DNA of 64,000 bases. It comes from UBA1562 sp041653955 (lineage in GTDB: Bacteria; Omnitrophota; Gorgyraeia; Gygaellales; Profunditerraquicolaceae). Numbering within the stretch: position 1 is the stretch's first letter; each line of letters begins with the position of its first letter. Made by a program: the position numbers and the translations under genes. Below are positions 50,161 to 58,551 of this stretch, piece by piece. The stretch covers positions 1-64,000 of the forward strand of contig JBAZEH010000006.1 of the NCBI GenBank assembly GCA_041653955.1, written 5' to 3'. The notes under the pieces are model-generated. The model searched no databases. It had not been told where the DNA came from and worked only from the letters and a program-made list of their open reading frames with translations.

Positions 50161-52164
50161 CTATTTTTTATGAGGCCTTAATAATTCCCGGAACCGCGGG
50201 TCGGGTTTTGCGCCGTATTTTACGGCTTCATCATAGTGGTAGGCCGCTTTTGAGAAGTCTTTCTTGTGATAATATAGGACAGCCAGGTTATTATGGCAAT
50301 CCGCGTAACCAGGCTCTAATTCCAGCGCCTTTTTGTATTCTGTGACCGCCTCTTCAAGCATGCCTTTCATATAATATATATTCCCCAGATTATTATGAGC
50401 TATAGCGTCATCCCCTATCATTAATGCTGCCTTATTCTCCGCTTCCGCTTCATCAACCATACCTTTGCGCAGATAAATGAGGCCCAGCTCAATACGCGCG
50501 TTTAAATGGCCAGGGTTTATTTTAAGGGCTTCATGGTAAGACCCGATCGCCTTATCAACCTCTCCCATAAGGTCATATGCAGCTGCAAGGCCGGCGTACG
50601 CGTTGGCATTACGCGGGTTGATCCTGATCGCCTCGTTATATTCCGTAACCGCCCCTCCCAAATCATTAAATTCGCGGTAAGTATTCGCCAAGTTTGAGCG
50701 CGCCCTTGAAAAATCAGGGTTAATGGCGACAGCCTTCCTGTATTCATTCTGTGCTTCGCGCAGCAAGCCCTTTTCGTAATACGCATTTCCGAGATTATTA
50801 TGGTTGGATGCAAAATCCTTTATTTTAAGATACGGGATATTCTGATTTACGAATAAGAAGAGGGGTATCAAGAGCGCCCAACAGGCCGCCAGCTTTCTCA
50901 TATCCCTTGACCGCAGCAGGAGCCAGAGGTTGCATAACGCATACGCGGCCATTATTATGATAAAGGGCGCGGCAGGGAAGCGATAGCGCGAAGAGACAAA
51001 GAACGCAAGCAGCGATATAAAATATGAAACAATGAATAGTATTATTATATAAACATTTTTTTCTTTGCGCCAGAGCGCCCATAGTATGCCGCAAAGCGCG
51101 AAGGGCGCGATCATACCGAAAGAAAGAAGGGGGAGCTTAAAGAAGGGGAGATAACCTTTGCAGAATTCAAAGTTGATATTCATTTCGGTTTCTGTTTTAT
51201 TCCAGAAAAACCGCGCTTTCCTTCCCAGCAGGTTAAAGAATTTTCCCGGATTGTGTCTGATGAAGCGTAGCCCCTGGGAGAACCAGTAGTTAGATGACTC
51301 AAGGGGTGTAAGTTTTCTGCCCGTTTCGAGTTCCGCCCTCCTGATGGATGTCTTTACCTGTTTTATGGGCGCATCAGATATCCCGTGTAAAGGAGCATAT
51401 AACCCTGTGGCATCCGGGTTATTGCCTATATAAAAACTTATTCCGCCGTTCACCGGGAAGGGAGAGAATATATTGTTGGCAATATACCTTTTTACGGAGA
51501 ACGGGGTGAAAGTTATAAGCAGACCAGCCAGGAATATGGCAATAGTCAATATTTTTTGTCTTATCGGGGAGTGATCGCGTATAAATAGCCAGGTTACTAT
51601 GAAAGGCAGGCACAAGAGGATATTTCCTTTTAAGACTACCGTTAACCCCATAACCGCCCCGGAGAATATCCATAGTGCCTTTTTATCCGTTTTATGCGCC
51701 ATTATAAGCAGGGTTGCCGTGCTTATAAGCAGGAATGAGGCGAGGGTGGCGTCCAGCAGAAATCCCGTATAAAATATCGCTATATCGTAGCACGCGTATA
51801 AAAAACAGGCTACTAACCCGACATTTCTGCGCGGGAAAACCAGCCGGCATATTATATAAATGCCAAAACAAGACAGGATGCTAAGGGTGACCTGACAGGC
51901 TACGACTGCTGATATGCTATGGCCGGCTGCGCGGTATATTATCGCCAGGAAGAAAGGATAGACGCTGTTTAGGTACACGGTATCAGGGGAGAATAGCTTT
52001 CCTGAGAGGATCTGTAAGGCGAAGTTGTCGTAGAAATTGGAGTCAAGCGAGAGGAACCCAAACAAGGGGCTTGACCTTAACTGCGCGAAATATATGAGCA
52101 TCAGCGAAAGGGATAAGAGGAGGATCCCCGGGAGATACAGAATGTCTTTTCTATCGCCAAACAT
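50161..52164 (-). CDS. Membrane glycosyltransferase-like protein with C-terminal TPR repeats
   Basis: 667 residues, the only - strand gene of the window. Residues about 10-445 contain roughly ten membrane helices; the first periplasmic loop DSNFYDNFALQILSGKL and the following YPFFLAIIY are typical of lipid-dependent PMT/ArnT-like (GT39/GT83) transferases. Residues about 450-650 contain six TPR units (for example NNLGNAYYEKGLLREAQNEYRKAV). The TPR part would lie in the periplasm or cytoplasm as a protein docking platform. The start is ATG complement at 52164; no strong ribosome binding site precedes it. Confidence 0.8.
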   Translation of the reverse strand: MFGDRKDILYLPGILLLSLSLMLIYFAQLRSSPLFGFLSLDSNFYDNFALQILSGKLFSPDTVYLNSVYPFFLAIIYRAAGHSISAVVACQVTLSILSCFGIYIICRLVFPRRNVGLVACFLYACYDIAIFYTGFLLDATLASFLLISTATLLIMAHKTDKKALWIFSGAVMGLTVVLKGNILLCLPFIVTWLFIRDHSPIRQKILTIAIFLAGLLITFTPFSVKRYIANNIFSPFPVNGGISFYIGNNPDATGLYAPLHGISDAPIKQVKTSIRRAELETGRKLTPLESSNYWFSQGLRFIRHNPGKFFNLLGRKARFFWNKTETEMNINFEFCKGYLPFFKLPLLSFGMIAPFALCGILWALWRKEKNVYIIILFIVSYFISLLAFFVSSRYRFPAAPFIIIMAAYALCNLWLLLRSRDMRKLAACWALLIPLFLFVNQNIPYLKIKDFASNHNNLGNAYYEKGLLREAQNEYRKAVAINPDFSRARSNLANTYREFNDLGGAVTEYNEAIRINPRNANAYAGLAAAYDLMGEVDKAIGSYHEALKINPGHLNARIELGLIYLRKGMVDEAEAENKAALMIGDDAIAHNNLGNIYYMKGMLEEAVTEYKKALELEPGYADCHNNLAVLYYHKKDFSKAAYHYDEAVKYGAKPDPRFRELLRPHKK

Positions 52165-52234
52165 AGATGTAAAATACCACAGGCGTAAGCCTTAAGCAAT
52201 TACTTTCATATGCCCCGTTCCTCCTAAATTATAA

Positions 52235-52263
52235 TTGTCAGAAAAGGCTTGCGGTAGTATACT
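52235..52263 (+). promoter_or_regulatory. Sigma-70 promoter of the outer-membrane barrel gene
   Basis: TTGTCA at 52235-52240, 17 bases, TATACT at 52258-52263, within the 135-base divergent gap between the - strand gene and the barrel gene. Transcription would start near 52270, about 30 bases before the start codon. Confidence 0.75.
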
Positions 52264-52299
52264 AATAAAGAAAAATCCGTCCTTTTATCTGATCCCGGA

Positions 52300-53829
52300 A
52301 TGTTTAAAAGACTGGTATTTTTACTGGCGTGGATACTGTTTCTTAAGGGCCTCTCTTACGGTTTTTCCCTGCTGGAAACAGACAGCACCGGCTTATCCCT
52401 GGACCTTTATTTAAGGAATGACCTGGTCTCATTTGACAATGTTATAGACTTAGACAGCCATAATCAGGATGACCAAACCACTTATTTTGGCATTGATTAC
52501 AGCCTGGGTTTAAAGCTGGACCTGAAGGAAAAAAGCCAGCAGTATTATCTTAAACTGGAGCGTAACGGGCCCTATGATTATGACGCCCCGCTTTTTATAC
52601 ATAATACGCTTATGGTCTCCGGGCCAAGCCATATTGATCCTTATAGGAATGAAGAGCTCCTTCCGCAGGCCGAGGAGTTTTGGTGCGACCTGCCTGTAGG
52701 CAATACTTCTTTGAGGTTTAAGGCAGGGCTTTTCCCTTATGAAGCAGGAAAGGGTTATGCCATCGGCAGCGGTAGTTATGAGAATTACGGATTTTCCTTC
52801 TACCGTCCTGACGAAAGATTCTCCTGGAGGTTCCATTATTTCCGTCCGGACCTGGTATATAAGACGCGTCTCGGGCCGAAGATCCAACAGGAGATAGATG
52901 AAGGTATATTATATGAGCCTAACAGCGCCAATTATTTTTCTTTTGACGCGACGATAGCCTCCGGGGAAAATAAGTTTCAGCCTTTTGTCGGGCTTTTATG
53001 GGACCGCACATCGGCAGGCAAAAGGGCCAATACCTTTGCCGCCCCGGTGCATAAAGAATCCCTTGGGGTAGTGGGGTTAGATTACGATACGAAGATCAAA
53101 AACCTTTCTTTAGGGTTTGAGTTGGCCAGGAATTTCGGGAAGGCGCAATCGCAGGACCCGGATTTTAAGGATATTGAGCATAAGGGTTATCTGCTATATG
53201 CTAATGCCTCTTATGATATCGGGAAGCTCAGCCCCCATTGCCAGTTTCTTTTCAGCTCGGGGAATAAAGTTACCACCGATATGGTGGAAAACGGAGATGA
53301 GTATTTTCCCGGCAGTTCAAACAGGGCGTTCAGCGTATTCTCCCCGGCCAATATTAATCTATCCGATTCGCATTCCCCTTCTCTGGATTCAGCTCCTCTT
53401 TTATTCTTTGGGTGGGGGTATGGATTAAGTTACGGGTTGGGTCCGGAGCGCCCCAGTACCCATGGCGATGACGCGGTATTGGATAACCTTATTATGCCGT
53501 CGGCGGGATTTGATTATGACTTTACGGATAAATTTTCCGTAACTGTAGACTACTGGTATATCAGGGCGAACGAACGGGGGGTCGGCATGTTAGGCGGGGT
53601 TGCTAAAGAACTTTCGCGGGACCTCGGCCAGGAGATAGACCTGTCTTTTTATTACGATATGACGGAGAATATAAGCTTAAGTTTATGCGCCGGATATTTT
53701 TCCCCGGGCAGATATTTTAAAGAAGAAAGGGATGATACCGAAGGCAGCTTGCTTACCCCATTTGTGCGCGGAGATGGAAACGCTGACGGAGCGTATCAAA
53801 TAGAGTTATCCGTAGAGTTTAACTTTTAA
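52300..53829 (+). CDS. Outer-membrane beta-barrel protein (porin/alginate-export-like)
   Basis: 509 residues. Signal peptide at 1-21 (FKRLVFLLAWILFLKGLSYG). The rest alternates polar and hydrophobic residues in about 16-18 strands with many Tyr/Phe girdle residues, and the protein ends ...LSVEFNF with a C-terminal Phe, the usual recognition signal for the BAM complex. Length and pattern are similar to alginate-export or carbohydrate-porin families, but I see no decisive signature. It shows that the organism has an outer membrane. Confidence 0.8.
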   Translation: MFKRLVFLLAWILFLKGLSYGFSLLETDSTGLSLDLYLRNDLVSFDNVIDLDSHNQDDQTTYFGIDYSLGLKLDLKEKSQQYYLKLERNGPYDYDAPLFIHNTLMVSGPSHIDPYRNEELLPQAEEFWCDLPVGNTSLRFKAGLFPYEAGKGYAIGSGSYENYGFSFYRPDERFSWRFHYFRPDLVYKTRLGPKIQQEIDEGILYEPNSANYFSFDATIASGENKFQPFVGLLWDRTSAGKRANTFAAPVHKESLGVVGLDYDTKIKNLSLGFELARNFGKAQSQDPDFKDIEHKGYLLYANASYDIGKLSPHCQFLFSSGNKVTTDMVENGDEYFPGSSNRAFSVFSPANINLSDSHSPSLDSAPLLFFGWGYGLSYGLGPERPSTHGDDAVLDNLIMPSAGFDYDFTDKFSVTVDYWYIRANERGVGMLGGVAKELSRDLGQEIDLSFYYDMTENISLSLCAGYFSPGRYFKEERDDTEGSLLTPFVRGDGNADGAYQIELSVEFNF

Positions 53830-53843
53830 GAAGGAGAACGCTA

Positions 53844-54164
53844 ATGGTTACGATCGAGGAGTTCAGGAAGTTGGAGTTGAAGGTTGCGAAAATAAAAGAT
53901 GTCCAGGAGCACCCTAACGCTGATAAGCTTTACGTGATTATTGTGGACCTGGGGGATAAGACAAAACAGCTTGTAGCCGGAATCAGGGGCTCTTATGCAA
54001 AAGAGGAATTGATAGGCAAGCAGGTTGTAGTTGTGGATAACCTTGAGCCGGCGGTTTTGCGGGGAGTGGAAAGCCATGGGATGATCCTCGCGGCTTCCGA
54101 TGAGGAGGGGATCGCGGTTATCAGCCCGGGCAGAGAGGTAAGATTGGGGAGCATAGTAAAGTAA
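53844..54164 (+). CDS. Stand-alone tRNA-binding (EMAP/Trbp111-like) protein
   Basis: 106 residues. LELKVAKIKDVQEHPNADKLYVIIVDLGDKTKQLVAGIRG and VVVDNLEPAVLRGVESHGMILAASD are the OB-fold tRNA-binding domain that also forms the C-terminus of some methionyl-tRNA synthetases. As a free protein it binds tRNA as a dimer. No metG is adjacent. The last base overlaps the next start codon. Confidence 0.9.
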   Translation: MVTIEEFRKLELKVAKIKDVQEHPNADKLYVIIVDLGDKTKQLVAGIRGSYAKEELIGKQVVVVDNLEPAVLRGVESHGMILAASDEEGIAVISPGREVRLGSIVK

Positions 54165-54664
54165 TGGAACAGATAATACCGCAGGAGTATTGCTTGAAGT
54201 GTAAAGGGTGCTGCAGGTTCAAGGAGATGGGTTCTGCCTGGTCACCCTGCCTTTTAGATGAAGAGATACAGGAGCTGCTGGACAAGAACATACCGCCCGC
54301 ATGCATTTCTGCGAACAAAAAGCTTCTGCTTATCCCAGGCCCGCAGGGGGAAGGTTTTATCTGTCCTTTTCTTGAGGCCAAAGATAACAAATGCAAGATA
54401 TATGGTTTCCGGCCATTTGAGTGCCAGCTTTATCCGTTCCTGATCAATTTGAGGGGAGGTAAGGCTGTGCTGACGCTGGACCTGAACTGTCCTTATGTGG
54501 CAGAACACCTGAATAGCGAAGAATTCAAGAAATATACCGAGCGCCTGGTCCGCTTTCTTAATTCTCCGGGGCAGCTTGAACTATTGAAGGATAACCCCCA
54601 GATCCTGCAGGCCTACGAAGAGGTTTTGGATATTATTGAATTAGATAAACAGGATGGAGCTTAG
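54164..54664 (+). CDS. YkgJ-type cysteine-cluster protein
   Basis: 166 residues. Cysteine pattern YCLKCKGCCRF, SPCLLDEE, FICPFLEAKDNKCKIYGFRPFECQLYPF matches the CxxCxxCC family (YkgJ/UPF0153), a putative zinc or Fe-S binding group of unknown function. Overlaps the next gene by 11 bases. Confidence 0.85.
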   Translation: MEQIIPQEYCLKCKGCCRFKEMGSAWSPCLLDEEIQELLDKNIPPACISANKKLLLIPGPQGEGFICPFLEAKDNKCKIYGFRPFECQLYPFLINLRGGKAVLTLDLNCPYVAEHLNSEEFKKYTERLVRFLNSPGQLELLKDNPQILQAYEEVLDIIELDKQDGA

Positions 54665-55550
54665 AGGTTTAACCGCGAAGGATAAGGGTGTATTTGATAA
54701 GTTCCTGGCGCTCTCCAGGCATGAGCTGTCTGTTTATGCCTTTGAAAATATATATATCTGGAAGGGGCTCTTCGATATCGGCTGGTCGGTGATAGAAGAC
54801 AGCCTGTGTGTTTTTTTTAAAGACAGATTCGGTTATTTTTTATACCTGCCCCCTTTATCCGCTCGGCAAAACCCGCTGGCTGTAAAAAGGTCCTTTGAAT
54901 TCATGGAAAGGCGCAATAAGAATGAAGAGGTATCCCGTGTGGAGAATATAGAAGGCAAAGATACGCCTTTCTATGAAAGGTTGAATTGTGCCTGCAGGGA
55001 GAAATCACGCGATTATATATGCCTGCGGAGGGCTCTGGCCGGGCTCTCCGGGAATAAGTTTAAGTCTAAGCGGGCAAGCGTTAATTATTTTATTAAAAAT
55101 AACGAATTCCGTTATTTACCGTTTACCGCGCGGCACAGGCTGGGGTGTTTAAGCCTTTATAATGAATGGTCAAAGGCGCGCGGGGAGAAAAACAGCGACG
55201 CTATTTATCGGGGGATGCTTCAGGACAGCGGCGTATCTTTAAAGAAGGCGCTGGATAATTATGCCGGCCTGGGGCTGACCGGCAGGGTGGTCCTTATAAA
55301 TAATAAGGTCACGGGGTTTACCTTCGGATACAGGTTGAACAGGGATACCTTTTGCATACTATATGAAATAACGGACCTGTCGGTTAAAGGTCTGGCGCAG
55401 TTCATATTCCGTGAATTCTGCCAAGAATTGAAAAGCTGCAGATATATCAATATCATGGATGATTCGGGGCTGGAGAATTTGAAGGAGGTAAAGCTTTCAT
55501 ACCACCCCGTAAAATTGGCCCCGGCCTATATCGCTACGAGGAAAAAATGA
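54654..55550 (+). CDS. DUF2156 (GNAT-like) protein
   Basis: 298 residues. LSVYAFENIYIWKGLFDIGWSVIEDSLCVFFKDR at the N-terminus and VLINNKVTGFTFGYRLNRDTFCILYEITDLSVKGLAQFIFREFC at the C-terminus match DUF2156, the double-GNAT fold also seen in the catalytic part of lysyl-phosphatidylglycerol synthases. No membrane domain is present, so it is a soluble relative with unknown substrate. Overlaps the next gene by four bases. Confidence 0.82.
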   Translation: MELRGLTAKDKGVFDKFLALSRHELSVYAFENIYIWKGLFDIGWSVIEDSLCVFFKDRFGYFLYLPPLSARQNPLAVKRSFEFMERRNKNEEVSRVENIEGKDTPFYERLNCACREKSRDYICLRRALAGLSGNKFKSKRASVNYFIKNNEFRYLPFTARHRLGCLSLYNEWSKARGEKNSDAIYRGMLQDSGVSLKKALDNYAGLGLTGRVVLINNKVTGFTFGYRLNRDTFCILYEITDLSVKGLAQFIFREFCQELKSCRYINIMDDSGLENLKEVKLSYHPVKLAPAYIATRKK

Positions 55551-56368
55551 ATAAAAGCATAGATGAGGTAGAATTCACTATCTTTGATACCGAAACTACG
55601 GGGCTTGATCCGTCTTTGGGAGACAGGATAGTAGAGATTGCCGGGATAAGGTTCAGGGGCCGGGATAAGATAGCCGATTTTCAAACATTGGTAAATCCGC
55701 ACCGTCATATATCCAGCGCCGCTTTTGAAGTAAATAAGATAACGCAGGGTATGCTGGAGAGCGCTCCGGAGACAGCGCAGGTGCTTCCTAAGTTCATGGA
55801 TTTCGTAAAAGACAGTTGCCTGTGTTCTTATAATTCAGCCTTTGATATGCAGTTCCTGAATAATGAATTGCGCCTCGCGGGGCAGGCGTTTCCTCCCGCG
55901 AACGCGGTTGCCGATATACTGAAAATGGCCAGGAGGATACTCCCCGGGTTAGAGCGTTACAGCCTGTGGTTTGTGGCGAGCAAGCTTGGGATAAAGAGCG
56001 GACAGAAGCACCGGGCGTTCTCCGACGTAGAGCTTACGCTTGGGGTATTTAACAGGCTCAAAGAGATGATGGCCGCCAAGGGTATAACTGATTTCACGAG
56101 CTTCCTGGGGTTGTTCGGGATGAACCCGCGCCTTTTAGAGGATATAAATAATCAGAAGCTGGCGAAGATACAGGAAGCGATGGGGCTTGGGGTAAAGCTT
56201 AAGATAAAATATATATCCAGTTCCAGCGCCGCGGTGAGCGAGAGGGATATCATACCTAAGGAGATCCGGCAGGATAAAGATAAAAGTTACCTGGTAGGTT
56301 ATTGCTGCCTGCGGAATGAAGAGCGCACATTCAGGATAGATGGGATATTACATATTGAAGTCGTATAG
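55547..56368 (+). CDS. DnaQ-type 3'-5' exonuclease fused to a WYL-like domain
   Basis: 273 residues. The exonuclease domain (about 5-170) has EXO I FTIFDTETTGLDP, EXO II YNSAFDMQFLNNEL and EXO III HRAFSDVELT, the full DEDDh set of DnaQ. After a linker, the last 70 residues read LKIKYISSSSAAVSERDIIPKEI then YLVGYCCLRNEERTFRIDGILHIEVV, a WYL-type pattern known from nucleotide-sensing regulators. The pairing suggests an exonuclease under ligand control. Overlaps the pabB start by 29 bases. Confidence 0.82.
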   Translation: MNKSIDEVEFTIFDTETTGLDPSLGDRIVEIAGIRFRGRDKIADFQTLVNPHRHISSAAFEVNKITQGMLESAPETAQVLPKFMDFVKDSCLCSYNSAFDMQFLNNELRLAGQAFPPANAVADILKMARRILPGLERYSLWFVASKLGIKSGQKHRAFSDVELTLGVFNRLKEMMAAKGITDFTSFLGLFGMNPRLLEDINNQKLAKIQEAMGLGVKLKIKYISSSSAAVSERDIIPKEIRQDKDKSYLVGYCCLRNEERTFRIDGILHIEVV

Positions 56369-57713
56369 ATTAAAAGTTGAACCCTCCCGGGTATTTGAAG
56401 CGCTCCGGGCTAAGAAGAGCTGTTTCTTTTTGGATTCAAGCCTTAACAGTAATCCTATGGGCAGGTACTCTTTTCTTGGTATAGACCCGTTTTATATACT
56501 GGAGAGCAGGAATAATGACCCCCTTCCCAGGCTAAGAGAGTTGCTGGACAGTTATAAGCTGCATATCCGCGGATGCGATATACCGTTTTTAGGGGGTGCG
56601 GTAGGATATATGGGGTATGACCTCGGGTTTATCCTGGAGAAAAAGGTAAAAAGCAGGCCTAAGCCCGGACCGGGGATACCGGATTGCAGCTTCGGATTTT
56701 ATAACAGTTCCGTTATAATCGATCATCATAAGGGGCTCATTTATATATTCGCCTGCGGGTTACCCGAGAAAAGAGAGCGCCTGGCCAGGGCCCTTTCGGA
56801 ATCGAACTTCAGAAAACTATATAAACTCCTTTGCGGGATGAAGGAGGGCTCATCCGGAAGTAAAAAAGTATACCATAAAGAATACAGCTCCGAATTAAAC
56901 TCCAATTTCACCAGGGGAGATTATATCTCGGCGGTAAAAGCGGCCAAGGAGTATATAAGAAGAGGGGATATCTATCAGGTGAATCTTTCCCAGGGGTTTA
57001 GCGCCAAGACAGATATGCCGGCCTTTCATATATATGAGCGCCTGCGCAGGATCAGCCCTTCGTCTTTTAGCGCCTATCTCGATTGCGGGGAATACCAGAT
57101 ATTAAGCTCTTCTCCCGAGAGCTTTTTGAGGGTGCGGGATAACGCCCTTGTTACTACCCGCCCTATGAAAGGGACCCGCCCGCGTTCGCGCAACAGGCCC
57201 TGCGATATAAAATTAAAAAAAGAACTTTTGGAGAGCGAAAAAGATAAGGCGGAATTAATGATGATAGTCGATTTAGAGAGGAATGATTTAGGCAGGGTAT
57301 GCGATTATGATTCCATAGGCGTAAGCAGGCTAAGGGATATTGAAGAGTACAGCACCGTATTCCAGACTACCGCTACTATCCGCGGCAGGCTGCATAAAGA
57401 TAAGGACAGGGTTGACCTGCTGCGCGCGTGCTTCCCCGGAGGGTCTATTACAGGTTGCCCCAAGATCCGCGCGATGGAGGTGATCGAAGAATTGGAGCCC
57501 TCAAGGCGCTCGATCTATACGGGAAGCCTCGGTTACTTAAGTTTCTCCGGGGATATGGATTCAAATATACTCATACGCACCATATTAAAGAAGGGCAGCT
57601 ATTTTTATTTTGGAGCGGGAGGCGGGATAGTCGCCGATTCAAGGCCTGAAGATGAATACCGCGAGACGCTGGTGAAGGCGCGGGCGATGATAAGGGCGAT
57701 AAAAGGATATTAG
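56340..57713 (+). CDS. pabB: Aminodeoxychorismate synthase component I
   Basis: 457 residues. Makes 4-amino-4-deoxychorismate for folate. YQVNLSQGFSA, TRPMKGTRPR with the Lys of PabB (TrpE has Ala there), ELMMIVDLERNDLGRVC, FPGGSITGCPKIRAMEVIEELEP and GGGIVADSRPEDEY are the chorismate-enzyme signatures. The start ATG 56340 overlaps the previous gene; a later TTG (56355) is possible. The glutaminase partner pabA is not adjacent, so the nitrogen source is open. pabC follows one base after the stop. Confidence 0.92.
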   Translation: MGYYILKSYRLKVEPSRVFEALRAKKSCFFLDSSLNSNPMGRYSFLGIDPFYILESRNNDPLPRLRELLDSYKLHIRGCDIPFLGGAVGYMGYDLGFILEKKVKSRPKPGPGIPDCSFGFYNSSVIIDHHKGLIYIFACGLPEKRERLARALSESNFRKLYKLLCGMKEGSSGSKKVYHKEYSSELNSNFTRGDYISAVKAAKEYIRRGDIYQVNLSQGFSAKTDMPAFHIYERLRRISPSSFSAYLDCGEYQILSSSPESFLRVRDNALVTTRPMKGTRPRSRNRPCDIKLKKELLESEKDKAELMMIVDLERNDLGRVCDYDSIGVSRLRDIEEYSTVFQTTATIRGRLHKDKDRVDLLRACFPGGSITGCPKIRAMEVIEELEPSRRSIYTGSLGYLSFSGDMDSNILIRTILKKGSYFYFGAGGGIVADSRPEDEYRETLVKARAMIRAIKGY

Positions 57714-57714
57714 A

Positions 57715-58551
57715 ATGGACGGACATACCATATTCCTGAATGGGAAGTTTATCAAGGAAGGCGCAGGGCAGCTATCCGTATTTAGCCGGGGATTTTTATC
57801 CGGTTTCGGGTTATTTGAGACTATGCGTTATTATAAAAAGAGGATAGTTTATTTTGACGCGCATCTTTCGAGGCTAAAAAAATCCGCGCGCTTACTTGGC
57901 ATAAAATACCCCTATGGCCGGTATAACTTAAGGGCGGCGGTAGATGAGGCGATCCGGGTCAATCGTTTCAGTGATGCCCGGGTAAGGATCACTCTCTGGA
58001 AGCGCGGACAGGGGACGGATATATTAGTGACGGCAGGCAGGTATCACCCTTACAACCGGCAGAAATATGATAAAGGGTTTCGCGCCTGCGTTTCCCCTTT
58101 TAGGCAGAGTTCGGGGCCTTTCTTGTCGCGCTTGAAAAGCACTAACCGTATCCTGTATACTTTAGCGTATGAGGATTCCAGGAGAAAGGGATTTGATGAT
58201 GCTGTCATATTAAATGAGAAGGGCTGCATTGCCGAATCAAGCCGCAGTAATATATTTTTTATAAAGGAAAGAGAATTGTTTACTCCTTCCCCGGCTTGCG
58301 GGTGCCTGGAGGGTATTACCAGGAAGGCGGTATTTGACCTGGCGAAAGAATATAATGCCAGGGTATACGAAGGGGAATATTCGCTTTCTGATCTATACGC
58401 CTGTGACGAGGCGTTCCTTACCGGTTCCCTGATGGGGATTATGCCGCTTTCATCCGTAGGCAACTTTCGCCTGGGCGCCAAAAAACGGAGCGGGTTAACA
58501 CGGTTTTTTATGAAGAAGTATAATTTGTTGCCGGGAGATGGAATTCGATAA
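57715..58551 (+). CDS. pabC: Aminodeoxychorismate lyase (class IV aminotransferase)
   Basis: 278 residues. PLP enzyme that yields 4-aminobenzoate. SRGFLSGFGLFETMRYYKKRIVYFDAHLSRLKKSARLL is the class IV N-terminus; the PLP Lys is in LKSTNRILYTLAYEDSRRKGFDDAVILNEKGCIAESSRSNIFFI, and the PLP-phosphate loop is LEGITRKAV. Because pabB is directly upstream, the lyase function is favoured over a branched-chain aminotransferase. Overlaps the hypF-like gene by 14 bases. Confidence 0.88.
   Translation: MDGHTIFLNGKFIKEGAGQLSVFSRGFLSGFGLFETMRYYKKRIVYFDAHLSRLKKSARLLGIKYPYGRYNLRAAVDEAIRVNRFSDARVRITLWKRGQGTDILVTAGRYHPYNRQKYDKGFRACVSPFRQSSGPFLSRLKSTNRILYTLAYEDSRRKGFDDAVILNEKGCIAESSRSNIFFIKERELFTPSPACGCLEGITRKAVFDLAKEYNARVYEGEYSLSDLYACDEAFLTGSLMGIMPLSSVGNFRLGAKKRSGLTRFFMKKYNLLPGDGIR

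Noticed and set aside
52181..52200. Small palindrome AGGC-GTAA-GCCT upstream of the - strand gene as a terminator or operator
   Set aside because: Only four pairs and no T-run; likely chance.
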